Below, piece after piece: positions 33,705 through 42,900 of a stretch of DNA of 64,000 nucleotides. A program made the position numbers and the translations under genes. The DNA is from Dyella caseinilytica (GTDB lineage: Bacteria; Pseudomonadota; Gammaproteobacteria; Xanthomonadales; Rhodanobacteraceae). The notes beneath the pieces were generated by a model. It was given only the letters and a program-made list of their open reading frames with translations. It did not search any database and was not told the DNA's origin. Each line of letters opens with the position of its first letter. Position 1 is the first letter of the stretch. The stretch spans positions 4,588,001-4,652,000 of the forward strand of contig NZ_CP064030.1 in NCBI RefSeq assembly GCF_016865235.1, in the 5' to 3' direction.

Positions 33705-33918
33705 TGCAAAGGTATTCATCCGAACAGAACGATTAGATCGATAGAAGGCGTCGTTCATCCCGCCATCGTTCAACAGGCTGCATGCCGTATGGCAGGGATG
33801 GACGAAAGGCACATTTGTACGCCCGATGTTCAGGGTATGAGGTATGCATGGATAGCTTCGTACAACCCTGCCCATCTGGATGTGTCCGGTATCGACTCGC
33901 GGACCGGCAGGTGCACGC

Positions 33919-36900
33919 GTGAATATTTTCGAGCCAATCATCCGCCGCCCGGTCGCCACATCGTTGCTGGCGATCGGGTTGATGATCGCGGGGTTCTGCG
34001 CCTATCTGGTGCTAGGGCTGGCAGCGTTTCCGTCGATGCAGTTTCCCGCCATCACCGTGCAAGCAACCTTGCCAGGTGCGGATGCGCAAACGGTGGCGTC
34101 CACGGTGGTAGCGCCGCTGGAGCGCCAGTTCGGCCGCATTCCGGGTATTCAGGAAATGACCTCTGACGCCAATCCTGGCGGCATGCAGATCCAGATCCGT
34201 TTTGAGCTCTCGCGCAACGCCGATGACGCGGCACGCGATGTGGAAGCGGCCATCAATGCGGCGATACCCGATCTGCCCGCCGTGATGGCGCTGTCGCCGC
34301 CGCAGTTATTCAAGGCCGATACCACGCAGATTCCGGTACTGCTGCTGGCCATGACGTCCACCAGCATGGCGCCGGACAAGCTCTACGATCTGGCCGACAC
34401 CTTGATGCGGCCGGCCATAGCGCAGATTCCCGGCGTCGCGCAGGCGCAGCTCATCGGCGGTACGCCACACGCCGTGCGTGTTTCGCTCAACAGCGGCGCA
34501 CTGACCGCCATGGGACTCACCGCCAACGACGTCGCTAATGTGCTGCGTGCGGCCAGCGTCACTTCTCCGGAAGGCATGTTGAGCGACGGCGTGACGCAGA
34601 TGACCGTCACCGCCAACGACGGACTGATCCATGCACGCGACTTCGCCTCCCTGGTGATAGCCAATGAGAAAGGCGTGCCGGTGCGCCTTTCGGATGTGGC
34701 CACCGTGACAAACGGCCAGCAGGACGCGTATCAGGCGGCCTGGTTCAACAACCAGCATGCCGTGATCCTGCAGGTGATGAAGCGGCCGGAAGCCAACGCC
34801 GTGCAACTGGCGCAGACCATTCGCGATACGGTGCCGCGTCTGGAAGCGCTGGTGCCCGCGGATGTACGGATCACGCCGATTTTCGACCTCACCGATTCCA
34901 CCAAATCGACGCTGCATGAGGTGGAAGTGGCACTGCTGCTTAGCGTCGTGATGGTGGCGCTGGTGATGCTGGTGTTCCTGCGTCGGCTACGCCCCACCCT
35001 GATCGCGATGCTGAGCGTGCCGTTGTCCCTGGCCGGCGCACTCGTGCTGATGTACGCGCTCAGCTTCACGCTCAACATGCTGTCACTGATCGCGCTGGTC
35101 TTGTGCATCGGTTTCGTCGTGGACGATGCCATCGTGGTAATCGAGAACATTTTCCGCCACATGGAACGCGGTGCCGATCCGCTGGAAGCCTCGCTCAGCG
35201 GTGTGCGGGAAATAGGCTTTACAGTGATATCGATCACTCTGTCGCTGATCGCGGTGTTCGCGCCGATGGTGTTCGGCCACAACGCGATGGTGATGCTGAT
35301 GCGTGAATTCTCGGTCACCTTGATCGCGACCATCGTCATTTCCGCGCTGGTATCGCTGACGCTGACTCCGGCCCTTTGCGGCAGCCTCCTGCGGAGAGAG
35401 CAAGCCGATGCAAAGCCTGGCAAGCTCGAAATCGCGGTGGAACGCTTCGACCGAAGCTTGCTGCGCATCTACACCACCGGGCTGGAATGGGCGATGCGCC
35501 ATCGCCGCATCATGCGCTGGCAGCCTCCCTTGCTATTGATCCTGACGGTGGTGCTGGCCATGGCCGTGGTCAAGACGGCCGGCGGCACGCTGATGCCGGA
35601 AGGCGATACTGGCAAGATCGAGGCGGATCTGGTGGCCGATGCCAACATCTCGCCAGACCTGTTAGCCAAACGCACACAAGTGCTGGAGGCCACCATGTTG
35701 GCCGATCCGGCGGTGCTCGACGTTACGTCCTTTCTTGGCGGCAACAATACCAACGGCGCGGTGGCCAACGAGGCCACGTATTTCATCGATCTCAAACCGC
35801 GCGGCAACGGCCCCGGCGAGCGACCGGACTCGGCGGATAAAGTCATTGCCCGTCTCAAAGCGCAGTACGAGAAACTGACAGACGTGCAGATCGCTCTTAC
35901 CAGCATCGGCTTTTTCACCAGCAATACTGGCACCAAAGCCAAGGGCAAATACGCTTTCGACCTCACCAGCACCAACAGTCAGGCCCTGCAAGGTCCAACC
36001 TTGAAGCTTGCGCAGGTGATGCGCACGATGAAGCAATTCCACGATGTCAGCACCAGCTTCGACAGCATCGGCAAACAGCAACTGCTGAACATCGATCGCA
36101 ATGCCGCCTCGCGGATGCAGGTGGGCATGGGCCAGATCGATCAGATGCTCGCGGATGCCTTTGGCCAGACACCGGTTTCGGTGATCTATTCGGATCTCAA
36201 TCAATACCAGGTCATCCTGACTGCCGACAACGCCGATTCATTGAGCCCGCAAACGCTGTTGAACATGTATGTGCGCAACAGCCAGAACAAGATGGTGCCA
36301 CTCTCTGCGATGGCGCACATCCGGCCGTTTATCGAGCCGATCGATATCCAGCATTACAACCAGCTGGAATCGGCCACCATCAATTACAACCTCGCCGACG
36401 GCGTCACCCAGGCTGATGGTCTGAAGCTGATCGATCAGGCGATGTTCGCTGCACAACTACCGCCTGGCGTGATGAAGAAATTCACCGGCGATAACCAGAA
36501 GCTGGTGGAAGCAGCGACCAACGCGGCGGTCATCCTGATATCCGTGATCCTCGCCATGTACATCGTGCTTGGCATTCTCTATGAGAGCCTGATTCATCCG
36601 CTGACGATTCTTTCCACCCTGCCTGCGGCGGGTATGGGCGCGTTCCTGGCGATGTTGATCACGCACACACAGGTATCGACCATGTCGGTGATCGCGGTAC
36701 TGATGTTGATCGGTATCGTGAAGAAGAACGCGATCCTGATGGTGGACTTTGCCCTGGTCGCCGAACGCGAACACGGGCTCGCGCCGCCTGAAGCGATCCG
36801 CGAAGCCGCGCTGGTGCGTTTCCGTCCGATCACTATGACCACGCTTGTAGCGATGGGCGCAGCGCTACCGCTGGCATTCGGTTTCGGCATGGGTGCGGAG

Positions 36901-37083
36901 ATGCGCCAGCCGTTGGGCATTGCCATCCTCGGCGGATTGTTCGTATCACAGCTGCTGACGTTGCTCAGCACGCCTGCCATTTATCTTTGGCAGCACGACC
37001 GACGTGAGCGCAAAGCAGCGCGCAGGGCTCGCAAGGCGCAGAAACGTCTGCGCAAGCTGAGCGCCGAACCTTCCGTTTCCTGA
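33919..37083 (+). CDS. RND efflux permease 3 of 3 (HAE1/MdtB-C type), about 1054 aa
   Basis: This is the third paralogue, again with FEPIIRRPVATSLLAIGL, LCIGFVVDDAIVVIENIFRH, LMLIGIVKKNAILMVDFALV and AEMRQPLGIAILGGLFVSQL. GTG 33919 is taken as the start because it aligns with the starts of copies 1 and 2; the open frame from 33880 would add 13 residues. One change from the other copies is REHGLAPPEAIREAAL instead of REGGRTPPEAI. The 214-base gap before it has no clear copy of the leader repeat. It ends with a basic tail (RKAQKRLRKLSAEPS). Confidence 0.92.
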   Translation: MNIFEPIIRRPVATSLLAIGLMIAGFCAYLVLGLAAFPSMQFPAITVQATLPGADAQTVASTVVAPLERQFGRIPGIQEMTSDANPGGMQIQIRFELSRNADDAARDVEAAINAAIPDLPAVMALSPPQLFKADTTQIPVLLLAMTSTSMAPDKLYDLADTLMRPAIAQIPGVAQAQLIGGTPHAVRVSLNSGALTAMGLTANDVANVLRAASVTSPEGMLSDGVTQMTVTANDGLIHARDFASLVIANEKGVPVRLSDVATVTNGQQDAYQAAWFNNQHAVILQVMKRPEANAVQLAQTIRDTVPRLEALVPADVRITPIFDLTDSTKSTLHEVEVALLLSVVMVALVMLVFLRRLRPTLIAMLSVPLSLAGALVLMYALSFTLNMLSLIALVLCIGFVVDDAIVVIENIFRHMERGADPLEASLSGVREIGFTVISITLSLIAVFAPMVFGHNAMVMLMREFSVTLIATIVISALVSLTLTPALCGSLLRREQADAKPGKLEIAVERFDRSLLRIYTTGLEWAMRHRRIMRWQPPLLLILTVVLAMAVVKTAGGTLMPEGDTGKIEADLVADANISPDLLAKRTQVLEATMLADPAVLDVTSFLGGNNTNGAVANEATYFIDLKPRGNGPGERPDSADKVIARLKAQYEKLTDVQIALTSIGFFTSNTGTKAKGKYAFDLTSTNSQALQGPTLKLAQVMRTMKQFHDVSTSFDSIGKQQLLNIDRNAASRMQVGMGQIDQMLADAFGQTPVSVIYSDLNQYQVILTADNADSLSPQTLLNMYVRNSQNKMVPLSAMAHIRPFIEPIDIQHYNQLESATINYNLADGVTQADGLKLIDQAMFAAQLPPGVMKKFTGDNQKLVEAATNAAVILISVILAMYIVLGILYESLIHPLTILSTLPAAGMGAFLAMLITHTQVSTMSVIAVLMLIGIVKKNAILMVDFALVAEREHGLAPPEAIREAALVRFRPITMTTLVAMGAALPLAFGFGMGAEMRQPLGIAILGGLFVSQLLTLLSTPAIYLWQHDRRERKAARRARKAQKRLRKLSAEPSVS

Positions 37084-37137
37084 TACGCGGACTTTGTGTG
37101 ACACTTTCCGGCCAGCAGGCAAATCAGGGGTGATGTC

Positions 37138-37431
37138 ATGCAAGATCTGACGCTTGAACATTTTGTTGCGTTCGTGGATCAGGATTTTGCGGCCACGACC
37201 GAAGCGGGCGACCGCACCTGTTTCACCCTGACCGAAGCGCAGGCGGCCGGAAGTACGCCACCTGGGATTACGCGCCCGCCTTTCGCGCTGCTGTTTCACA
37301 ACCCGGCCGAGGTGTTATTCCCGCAAGGCACGTATCGGCTGAGCCATCCTACGGTGGGCGAGGTGGAGATTTTCCTGGTGCCCGTCGCACGCAAGCAGCC
37401 TGGCTTCGTTTATCAGGCGGTCTTCAATTGA
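37138..37431 (+). CDS. DUF6916-type small protein, 97 aa
   Basis: This is a small soluble protein of the type found beside collar-domain (MdpB-like) genes: LTLEHFVAFVDQDFAATTEA, then RPPFALLFHNPAEVLFPQGT and YRLSHPTVGEVEIFLVPVA. The family has no known function. It lies after the RND cluster, starts after CAGGGGTGATGTC and overlaps the convergent acetyltransferase by eight bases. Given its usual company it probably works with the three collar proteins. Confidence 0.75.
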   Translation: MQDLTLEHFVAFVDQDFAATTEAGDRTCFTLTEAQAAGSTPPGITRPPFALLFHNPAEVLFPQGTYRLSHPTVGEVEIFLVPVARKQPGFVYQAVFN

Positions 37432-37981
37432 GACGGGACGGCACTTCCCAGCGCATGCGCAGATAAGGACCTTCTGCTCCGATGTGTTGGAAGCCCTGCC
37501 TTGTGTAAAGGCGCTTCGCGCCGAGATTGCGTTCGTCGACGTGCAAATCGACGCCTTGCGCTTGACTGTCCAGCGCACGCTGCTTGGCCCATGCCAGCAG
37601 CGCGGCGCCGAGGCCGCCATTGCGCCAAGCCGGCAGCAAGGCAATATCGATGACCAGGAAGTAAGGCGACTGACTCAGTAGATAGAAGCGCCCTATATCC
37701 ACGCCTTCGCGTACCACCACGTAGAAATCGGCGGCGGAGAAATAGGTGACGAAGTGTTGGTGCTGCAACTGGAACTGGCTGTCCAGAAACGCGCGCCTGG
37801 CCTGTTCAGGCCAATCAACTTGATCGAGTTCACCGGCACGCAATTGGCCATACAACTCGCGCATGAACGGGAGATCGTCCAGCGTTGCCAAGCGCAGCTC
37901 CATGCCGTGCGCCGCCAACGGCTGGACATACGCCAGCGCGTCGTGGCGCTGCACCGGAAAGGGCGCGACGGCCATGCCCAT
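37424..37981 (-). CDS. GNAT-family N-acetyltransferase, 185 aa
   Basis: This is a typical GNAT fold: ELRLATLDDLPFMRELYGQL at the start, DFYVVVREGVDIGRFYLL, the acetyl-CoA-binding motif IDIALLPAWRNGGLGAALLA and the ending GAKRLYTRQGFQHIG. The substrate is unknown. The start codon shares one base with the stop of the upstream collar gene (TGATG), so the two are translationally coupled. This ties the enzyme to the collar-protein operon; it may acetylate one of those proteins or a linked surface molecule, which is inference. Confidence 0.88.
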   Translation of the reverse strand: MGMAVAPFPVQRHDALAYVQPLAAHGMELRLATLDDLPFMRELYGQLRAGELDQVDWPEQARRAFLDSQFQLQHQHFVTYFSAADFYVVVREGVDIGRFYLLSQSPYFLVIDIALLPAWRNGGLGAALLAWAKQRALDSQAQGVDLHVDERNLGAKRLYTRQGFQHIGAEGPYLRMRWEVPSRLN

Positions 37982-38511
37982 CAGAACTGCGGGAAGTCGC
38001 CTTGCAGCGCTATGCAGTAATTCAGGGCCAGGAAGGGCTGGCGATTCTCATGCGGCAAGTTACCGCCAGCCGGGCCGATCGTGCCGGCTGCGAAAGGTGC
38101 ATTGGCCGGCGCGCCGGATACAAACGGAAGGGTTTGGCCTGGCGGCAAGATGCCGTAGTTGGCCGCTGGCAAGCCCACCCGCTTGGTCGAATCGGTTTGC
38201 ACGAACAACGACATGGCGTGTGTGTGTGCCGGCATGGTGCTTTGAGTCAGCGCCACTGTCTGGCTGCCGAAGGTCCCGCCCAGGTTGCGCTGCGTCAGGC
38301 CTGGCCCTTGCCCTGTGCCGCAAGGCGCAGCTCCCATCAGATTAGGCAAAGCGAAAGTCTGTCGACCGTCGCCGCCGTACGTCGTTCCGATCAGCGAAAA
38401 CAAAGCCGTATATTGACGGATCGGAAGCAACGCTCCGTTGCAGAGCGCCCAGCCGACCGGCGCGAAATTGAAACTGAGAATCTGGATTTCGCCCAAGTAT
38501 GGCGTGGTCAT
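37981..38511 (-). CDS. Phage-tail collar domain protein (MdpB-like) 1, 176 aa
   Basis: The N-terminus carries the tail-collar pattern: PYLGEIQILSFNFAPVGWAL, CNGALLPIRQYTALFSLIGT and TYGGDGRQTFALPNLMG. Later AHTHAMSLFVQTDSTK and a terminal ALNYCIALQGDFPQF complete the form. Such proteins are called microcystin-dependent-like (MdpB) or tail collar proteins and often form surface or fibre trimers. It is last of three related genes in a row and is coupled to the GNAT gene. No phage structural genes are near, so this is not a prophage remnant on present evidence. Confidence 0.88.
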   Translation of the reverse strand: MTTPYLGEIQILSFNFAPVGWALCNGALLPIRQYTALFSLIGTTYGGDGRQTFALPNLMGAAPCGTGQGPGLTQRNLGGTFGSQTVALTQSTMPAHTHAMSLFVQTDSTKRVGLPAANYGILPPGQTLPFVSGAPANAPFAAGTIGPAGGNLPHENRQPFLALNYCIALQGDFPQF

Positions 38512-38562
38512 GTCGATATCCCCTGATGTACCGTTGCGACCAATGAGATGCTCGCTGTTCGA

Positions 38563-39102
38563 TCAGCTTTGCGGTGGGTAGATGCCTGCGTAAGCGATGC
38601 AAAATGTGAGCGGCAAGGTGGGCATGGTGTTGTCATGCGGCAAGCTTCCACCTGTAACGCCGACACTTTGCGGCGCAAGCACCAGGGCGGGCAGGCTTGG
38701 CGTGACAACTGTGGTGTACATCTCGTCGTTATTGAGCGAAGCCAGCTCGAGCGTATTGGAAGGAACGTTTTTCGACGCCGCCGCGGTGGTCGCCCAATAG
38801 CTGTGCGTATGCTGTGGCAAGTTGGGTGTGGTCAGGGTTACTGTCTCGAAGCCACCTGTTTGCCCCCTGACACGCACCGATAGTCCCTGTCCTTGGCCCT
38901 GATGCAGGGGTATCCGCCCGCGCAGATCCGGCATACAGAAACCAGTTTGACCGTCGCCGCCATAGGTCGTGCCAATCAACATAAACAACGTCTGATAGGC
39001 GTTGATGCTTTGCAGGCTTCCATCACAGGCAAGCCAACCAACCGGAATTCTCCCGTTCGCATACGTAAACAGCCGAATTTCTCCAACATAGGGCGTGGCC
39101 AT
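38563..39102 (-). CDS. Phage-tail collar domain protein (MdpB-like) 2, 179 aa
   Basis: This is the second member of the trio: PYVGEIRLFTYANGRIPVGW, LACDGSLQSINAYQTLFMLI, GTTYGGDGQTGFCMPDLRGR, the HTHSYWATT block and the terminal FCIAYAGIYPPQS. It differs strongly from the neighbours in the middle region, as is usual when such genes share only the base domain. ATG 39102 follows GGAG and is preferred to the adjacent GTG. The gap to the next gene is 51 bases. Confidence 0.87.
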   Translation of the reverse strand: MATPYVGEIRLFTYANGRIPVGWLACDGSLQSINAYQTLFMLIGTTYGGDGQTGFCMPDLRGRIPLHQGQGQGLSVRVRGQTGGFETVTLTTPNLPQHTHSYWATTAAASKNVPSNTLELASLNNDEMYTTVVTPSLPALVLAPQSVGVTGGSLPHDNTMPTLPLTFCIAYAGIYPPQS

Positions 39103-39138
39103 CACATGCTCCGCATCAAATATGGATAAGGGAAACGA

Positions 39139-39657
39139 TCACGGCCGCGAAGGGAAAACGCCCACTAACGCGATGCAATAGTTGATCGTGAGAAATGGCT
39201 GCATGTTTTCATGCGGCGCTCCGCCACCGGCCATGGCCAGTGTCTGCGGATTCAGCACCACCTGCGTACCCGGTGTGCCGTAGATCGCTTCATTTCCCGT
39301 ATTGCCGTAGAGCGCACCCGCCGGATTCTTGAATACGCCCGTCGCTGTCGTTCCCACGGCAGGATGCGTATGCGAAGGCATCTGCTGCTGTTGCAGCGAA
39401 ACGGTTTCAGCACCCGCGATCAAACCTAAGGGATACAACGTCCCATCCTGCGCTGTACCCATTCCTATCGGCACTCTGCTTTGCAAGTTAGGCAACCCGA
39501 ATGTGCGGATTCCATCACCGCCGTATTGGGTTCCGATCAATGAAAACAGCGCAGCGTTCTGTTGGATCGGCAACAACTGCCCATTACACAGTGCCCAGCC
39601 TTTTGGCGGGAAACCGAATCCCGTAGGCATGATCTGCCCGATAAAAAAAACAGCCAT
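39139..39657 (-). CDS. Phage-tail collar domain protein (MdpB-like) 3, 172 aa
   Basis: This is the first gene of the trio in transcription order: FFIGQIMPTGFGFPPKGWAL, CNGQLLPIQQNAALFSLIGT, QYGGDGIRTFGLPNLQSRVP, PSHTHPAVGTT and the ending NYCIALVGVFPSRP. Start ATG 39657 follows GGGGGAAGGGACG. Its promoter region is shared with the divergent Ig-repeat autotransporter, 317 bases away, which suggests a common surface program but does not prove it. Confidence 0.87.
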   Translation of the reverse strand: MAVFFIGQIMPTGFGFPPKGWALCNGQLLPIQQNAALFSLIGTQYGGDGIRTFGLPNLQSRVPIGMGTAQDGTLYPLGLIAGAETVSLQQQQMPSHTHPAVGTTATGVFKNPAGALYGNTGNEAIYGTPGTQVVLNPQTLAMAGGGAPHENMQPFLTINYCIALVGVFPSRP

Positions 39658-39974
39658 CGTCCCTTCCCCCTGGATGGTGATAACGACGTCCCCGCTGTGG
39701 CGAGGGCCAGCCACTGTCCTCCAGGCATCTTCAACTTACAAGTGACAATTGACCTCGTCACGCAATCTTCACATGGCAAGTCATGTTGACCAACACTATC
39801 GAGTGCGCCGCTTTCCTGTTCCAATGGCGATAGGAGCACCGACAACGGGGACGGGGCATCCTTCGCTTTTTGCACCGCAAGAACGTGCATCAAGGCAAGT
39901 AGCGCCCTGAGGGACCGGACGAGTTGCTGCAATGGCACATCTTCCGGTGGTGAAGCAGGGAAGGGGGAATCGTT
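39658..39974. other. Divergent intergenic region between collar genes and the autotransporter
   Basis: No gene is supported here. GTGAC ... GTCAC (GTGACAATTGACCTCGTCAC, 39742-39761) and CATG-GCAAGT-CATG (39772-39785) are imperfect inverted repeats that could be operators. No -35/-10 pair is assigned. Confidence 0.35.
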
Positions 39975-42900
39975 ATGTCGCACCATATGCGTGGGCGTCT
40001 TTTGGCGTGCGCGGAATTATTCCGCCGCATCACGTTGCGCGTTACTGCAGACTGCCGCATACCTCGTGCGCGACGCGGTAACAAACTGACCCGGCTGCTT
40101 GTGCTGTTGCTGCTTGCAAGCAGCGCCATTGTTCCAGCGCTGGCGCGCGCGAACGAATGTCCAACCTTCAACGAAACGGTATCACCGCTGGGCAGCGTCA
40201 CGTTCAACATCACGTGCTCTCCCACCGGAGCGGAAAGCGTCACCAACGGTCAATACGGTACCGTCACCTCTTCCGGCGAATCGGACACGTTGACCTACAC
40301 CAACACGAAGACAAGCCCCACCAACACCGATCAATTCACCTTCGTCGACGACAAAAGCGAAACGATTACCGTCGATATCACCATCGGTACGCCGACCTAT
40401 CCGCCAATCACGCTCAGTCCGTCACCTCCTCTGCCCAGCGGCTCGGTAGGTACTACGTACACAACTCAGACATTTACAGCCAGCGGTGGCAACGGTGGCC
40501 CCTATACGTACAACATCGTCAGCGGCAATCTGCCCAACGGCCTCAACTTCAGCGGCAACACGATATCTGGCACACCCACCGAGTCAGGGTCGTTCTCGAT
40601 CGAGGTGACCGCATCGGATACCGCCGGGAATGTCTCCAACCCTGTTACCTACTCGTTATTGATTAACGGCGGCGTGCTTTCTGTTTCACCCAGTGCAGCA
40701 CCCGCAGGCAATTTGTACGCGCTGTATTCACTCACGATGAGCACCACCGGTGGTACCCCACCCTATACGTATACCTATGGCAACACCGGTAGCCTGCCAC
40801 CCGGCATAAGCTTCAATGCCGGTACGTTCAGTGGCACGCCATCGCAGACTGGCACCTTCACCTACGCCGTAAATGTTGCCGACAATGCCGGCAACAGCGA
40901 ACGTGTCGATTACACCTTCGTCATCAATCCGCCGGACATCACGATATCGCCAACGACGCTGCCGGCCGGCACTCAATACACCGCATACAGCCAGGCATTG
41001 GGCGCAAGCGGAGGAGATCCCAGCGGCAGCTACACCTTCCAGCTGTCCAGCGGCACCTTGCCGACTGGCCTGACACTCAGCTCCGCCGGCGTGCTGAGCG
41101 GCACGACCAGCGCGAGCGGCACTTACACCTTCTACGTTGTCGCTACGGACAGCAGTCCCGGCCCTGCTGGCCCGTACAGCAGCAGCCCGCAGAAATATAC
41201 GCTGACCATCAACGCAAACCTGCCGACGATTACCACCACATCACTGCCAAACGGTACCGTTGACGTCGGTTACAGCGAGCAGATCACCGCAAGCAATGGC
41301 GAGGCGCCCTATCAGTTCTCTGCTACGAGCTTGCCGGCTGGAATGCAGATCAGTGCTTCGGGCCTGATCACCGGCACGCCGACCGCCAGTGGCAACAACT
41401 TTTCGCCCACGGTGACAGTGACTGACCACGTCGGCAATACGGGAAGTCAGACGTTTGCGATGACCATTCTGGCACCGACGATCGCGATATCGCCGAGCAG
41501 CCTGACCAATCCCGCCCTGCATGTTGCCTACAGCCAGACCATCGCAGCCTCTGGCGGCACGTCGCCCTATACCTACGCACCGCTCAACGCTGCCGCGCTG
41601 CCGCCGGGCTTGACCCTTTCAAGCGGCGGCGTGCTCAGCGGCACACCAACGACGAACGGCAGTTATACGTTCAGCGTGACCGCCACGGACTCCACCACCG
41701 GACAAGGGCCGTATTCGAAAACCGCCAATTACACGGTAACGGTCAGCGCGCCGGATATCGTGGTATCACCGAGCAGCCTGTCGAATCCGCAAGTCGGCGT
41801 GCCCTATAGCGTGACATTCGGCGCGAGCGGGGGAAGCGGCTCCTATACCTATGCCGCCAGCGGTACGCTGCCGCCGGGTTTGACGCTGAATGCTGGCGTC
41901 CTGTCCGGCACAGCCACAGCGGGTGGGAGCTACAACTTTACGATCACGGCCACCGACAGCAATACCAACACTGGCAGTGCGTCTTATCCGGTGACGGTGA
42001 GTAATGCGTCGATCACGCTGAGTCCGTCCACGCTCAATGCTATGACGGCCGGAGCAGCTTTTTCGCAGACGCTCAGCGCCAGCGGTGGCACGCCGAATTA
42101 TCAATACAGCGTATTGACCGGCACACTGCCGGCCGGCTTGAGTTTGAACAGCAACACCGGTGCTATCTCTGGCACGCCTACGGTCGAAGGTCCGTACAAC
42201 TTCACGATACAAGCCAGAGACAGCAGCACCGGCAGCGGGCCTTATACGGGATCACTGCTATACAGCGGAAACATCGCAGCACCCAACATCGTCATCTCGC
42301 CATCTGGCAATACGCTCAACGCCAACTATGCACAAGCCTATTCCCAGACGTTTGCCGCCAGCGGAGGCACCGCGCCGTACACCTATTCGATGAGCGGCGT
42401 GAGCATTCCAGGCCTTTCCTGGAACGCTGCGACTGCAACACTGTCCGGCACACCGACGCAACCTGGCAATTATTCGATCACCATCACCGCCACGGATCAC
42501 ACCGGCGGAACTGGTCCCACCAGCTTCAGCCAGAGCTACACGTTGACGGTGGGCACGGCATCGATTTCGATCGCACCCTTGTCGTTGTCCAATGGCAGTG
42601 TCGGAACGGCTTATCCCAGCACGACGCTTTCGGCGAGCGGAGGCATTGCGCCTTATACGTATGCGCTCGCGGCGGGAAGCAGCATGCCGCCCGGCCTCAC
42701 CCTCAGCTCATCGGGTACGATCAGCGGCACACCGACGTCCGCCAATAGTTTCACGTTCAGTGTGGTCGCCACCGATCACGATGGCGCGACCGGAACCCAG
42801 ACGTACAGCAACGTATTAATCGGTGCGGCAACGATCACACTGACACCCAGTTCGCCCGCACTGCCTGTCGCCATCGCCGAAACGGCTTACAGTGGACCCT

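Noticed and set aside
37981..39657. The collar-domain genes as a prophage remnant
   Set aside because: No capsid, terminase, portal, sheath, lysis or integrase genes lie nearby, and MdpB-like collar genes occur as stand-alone chromosomal sets.
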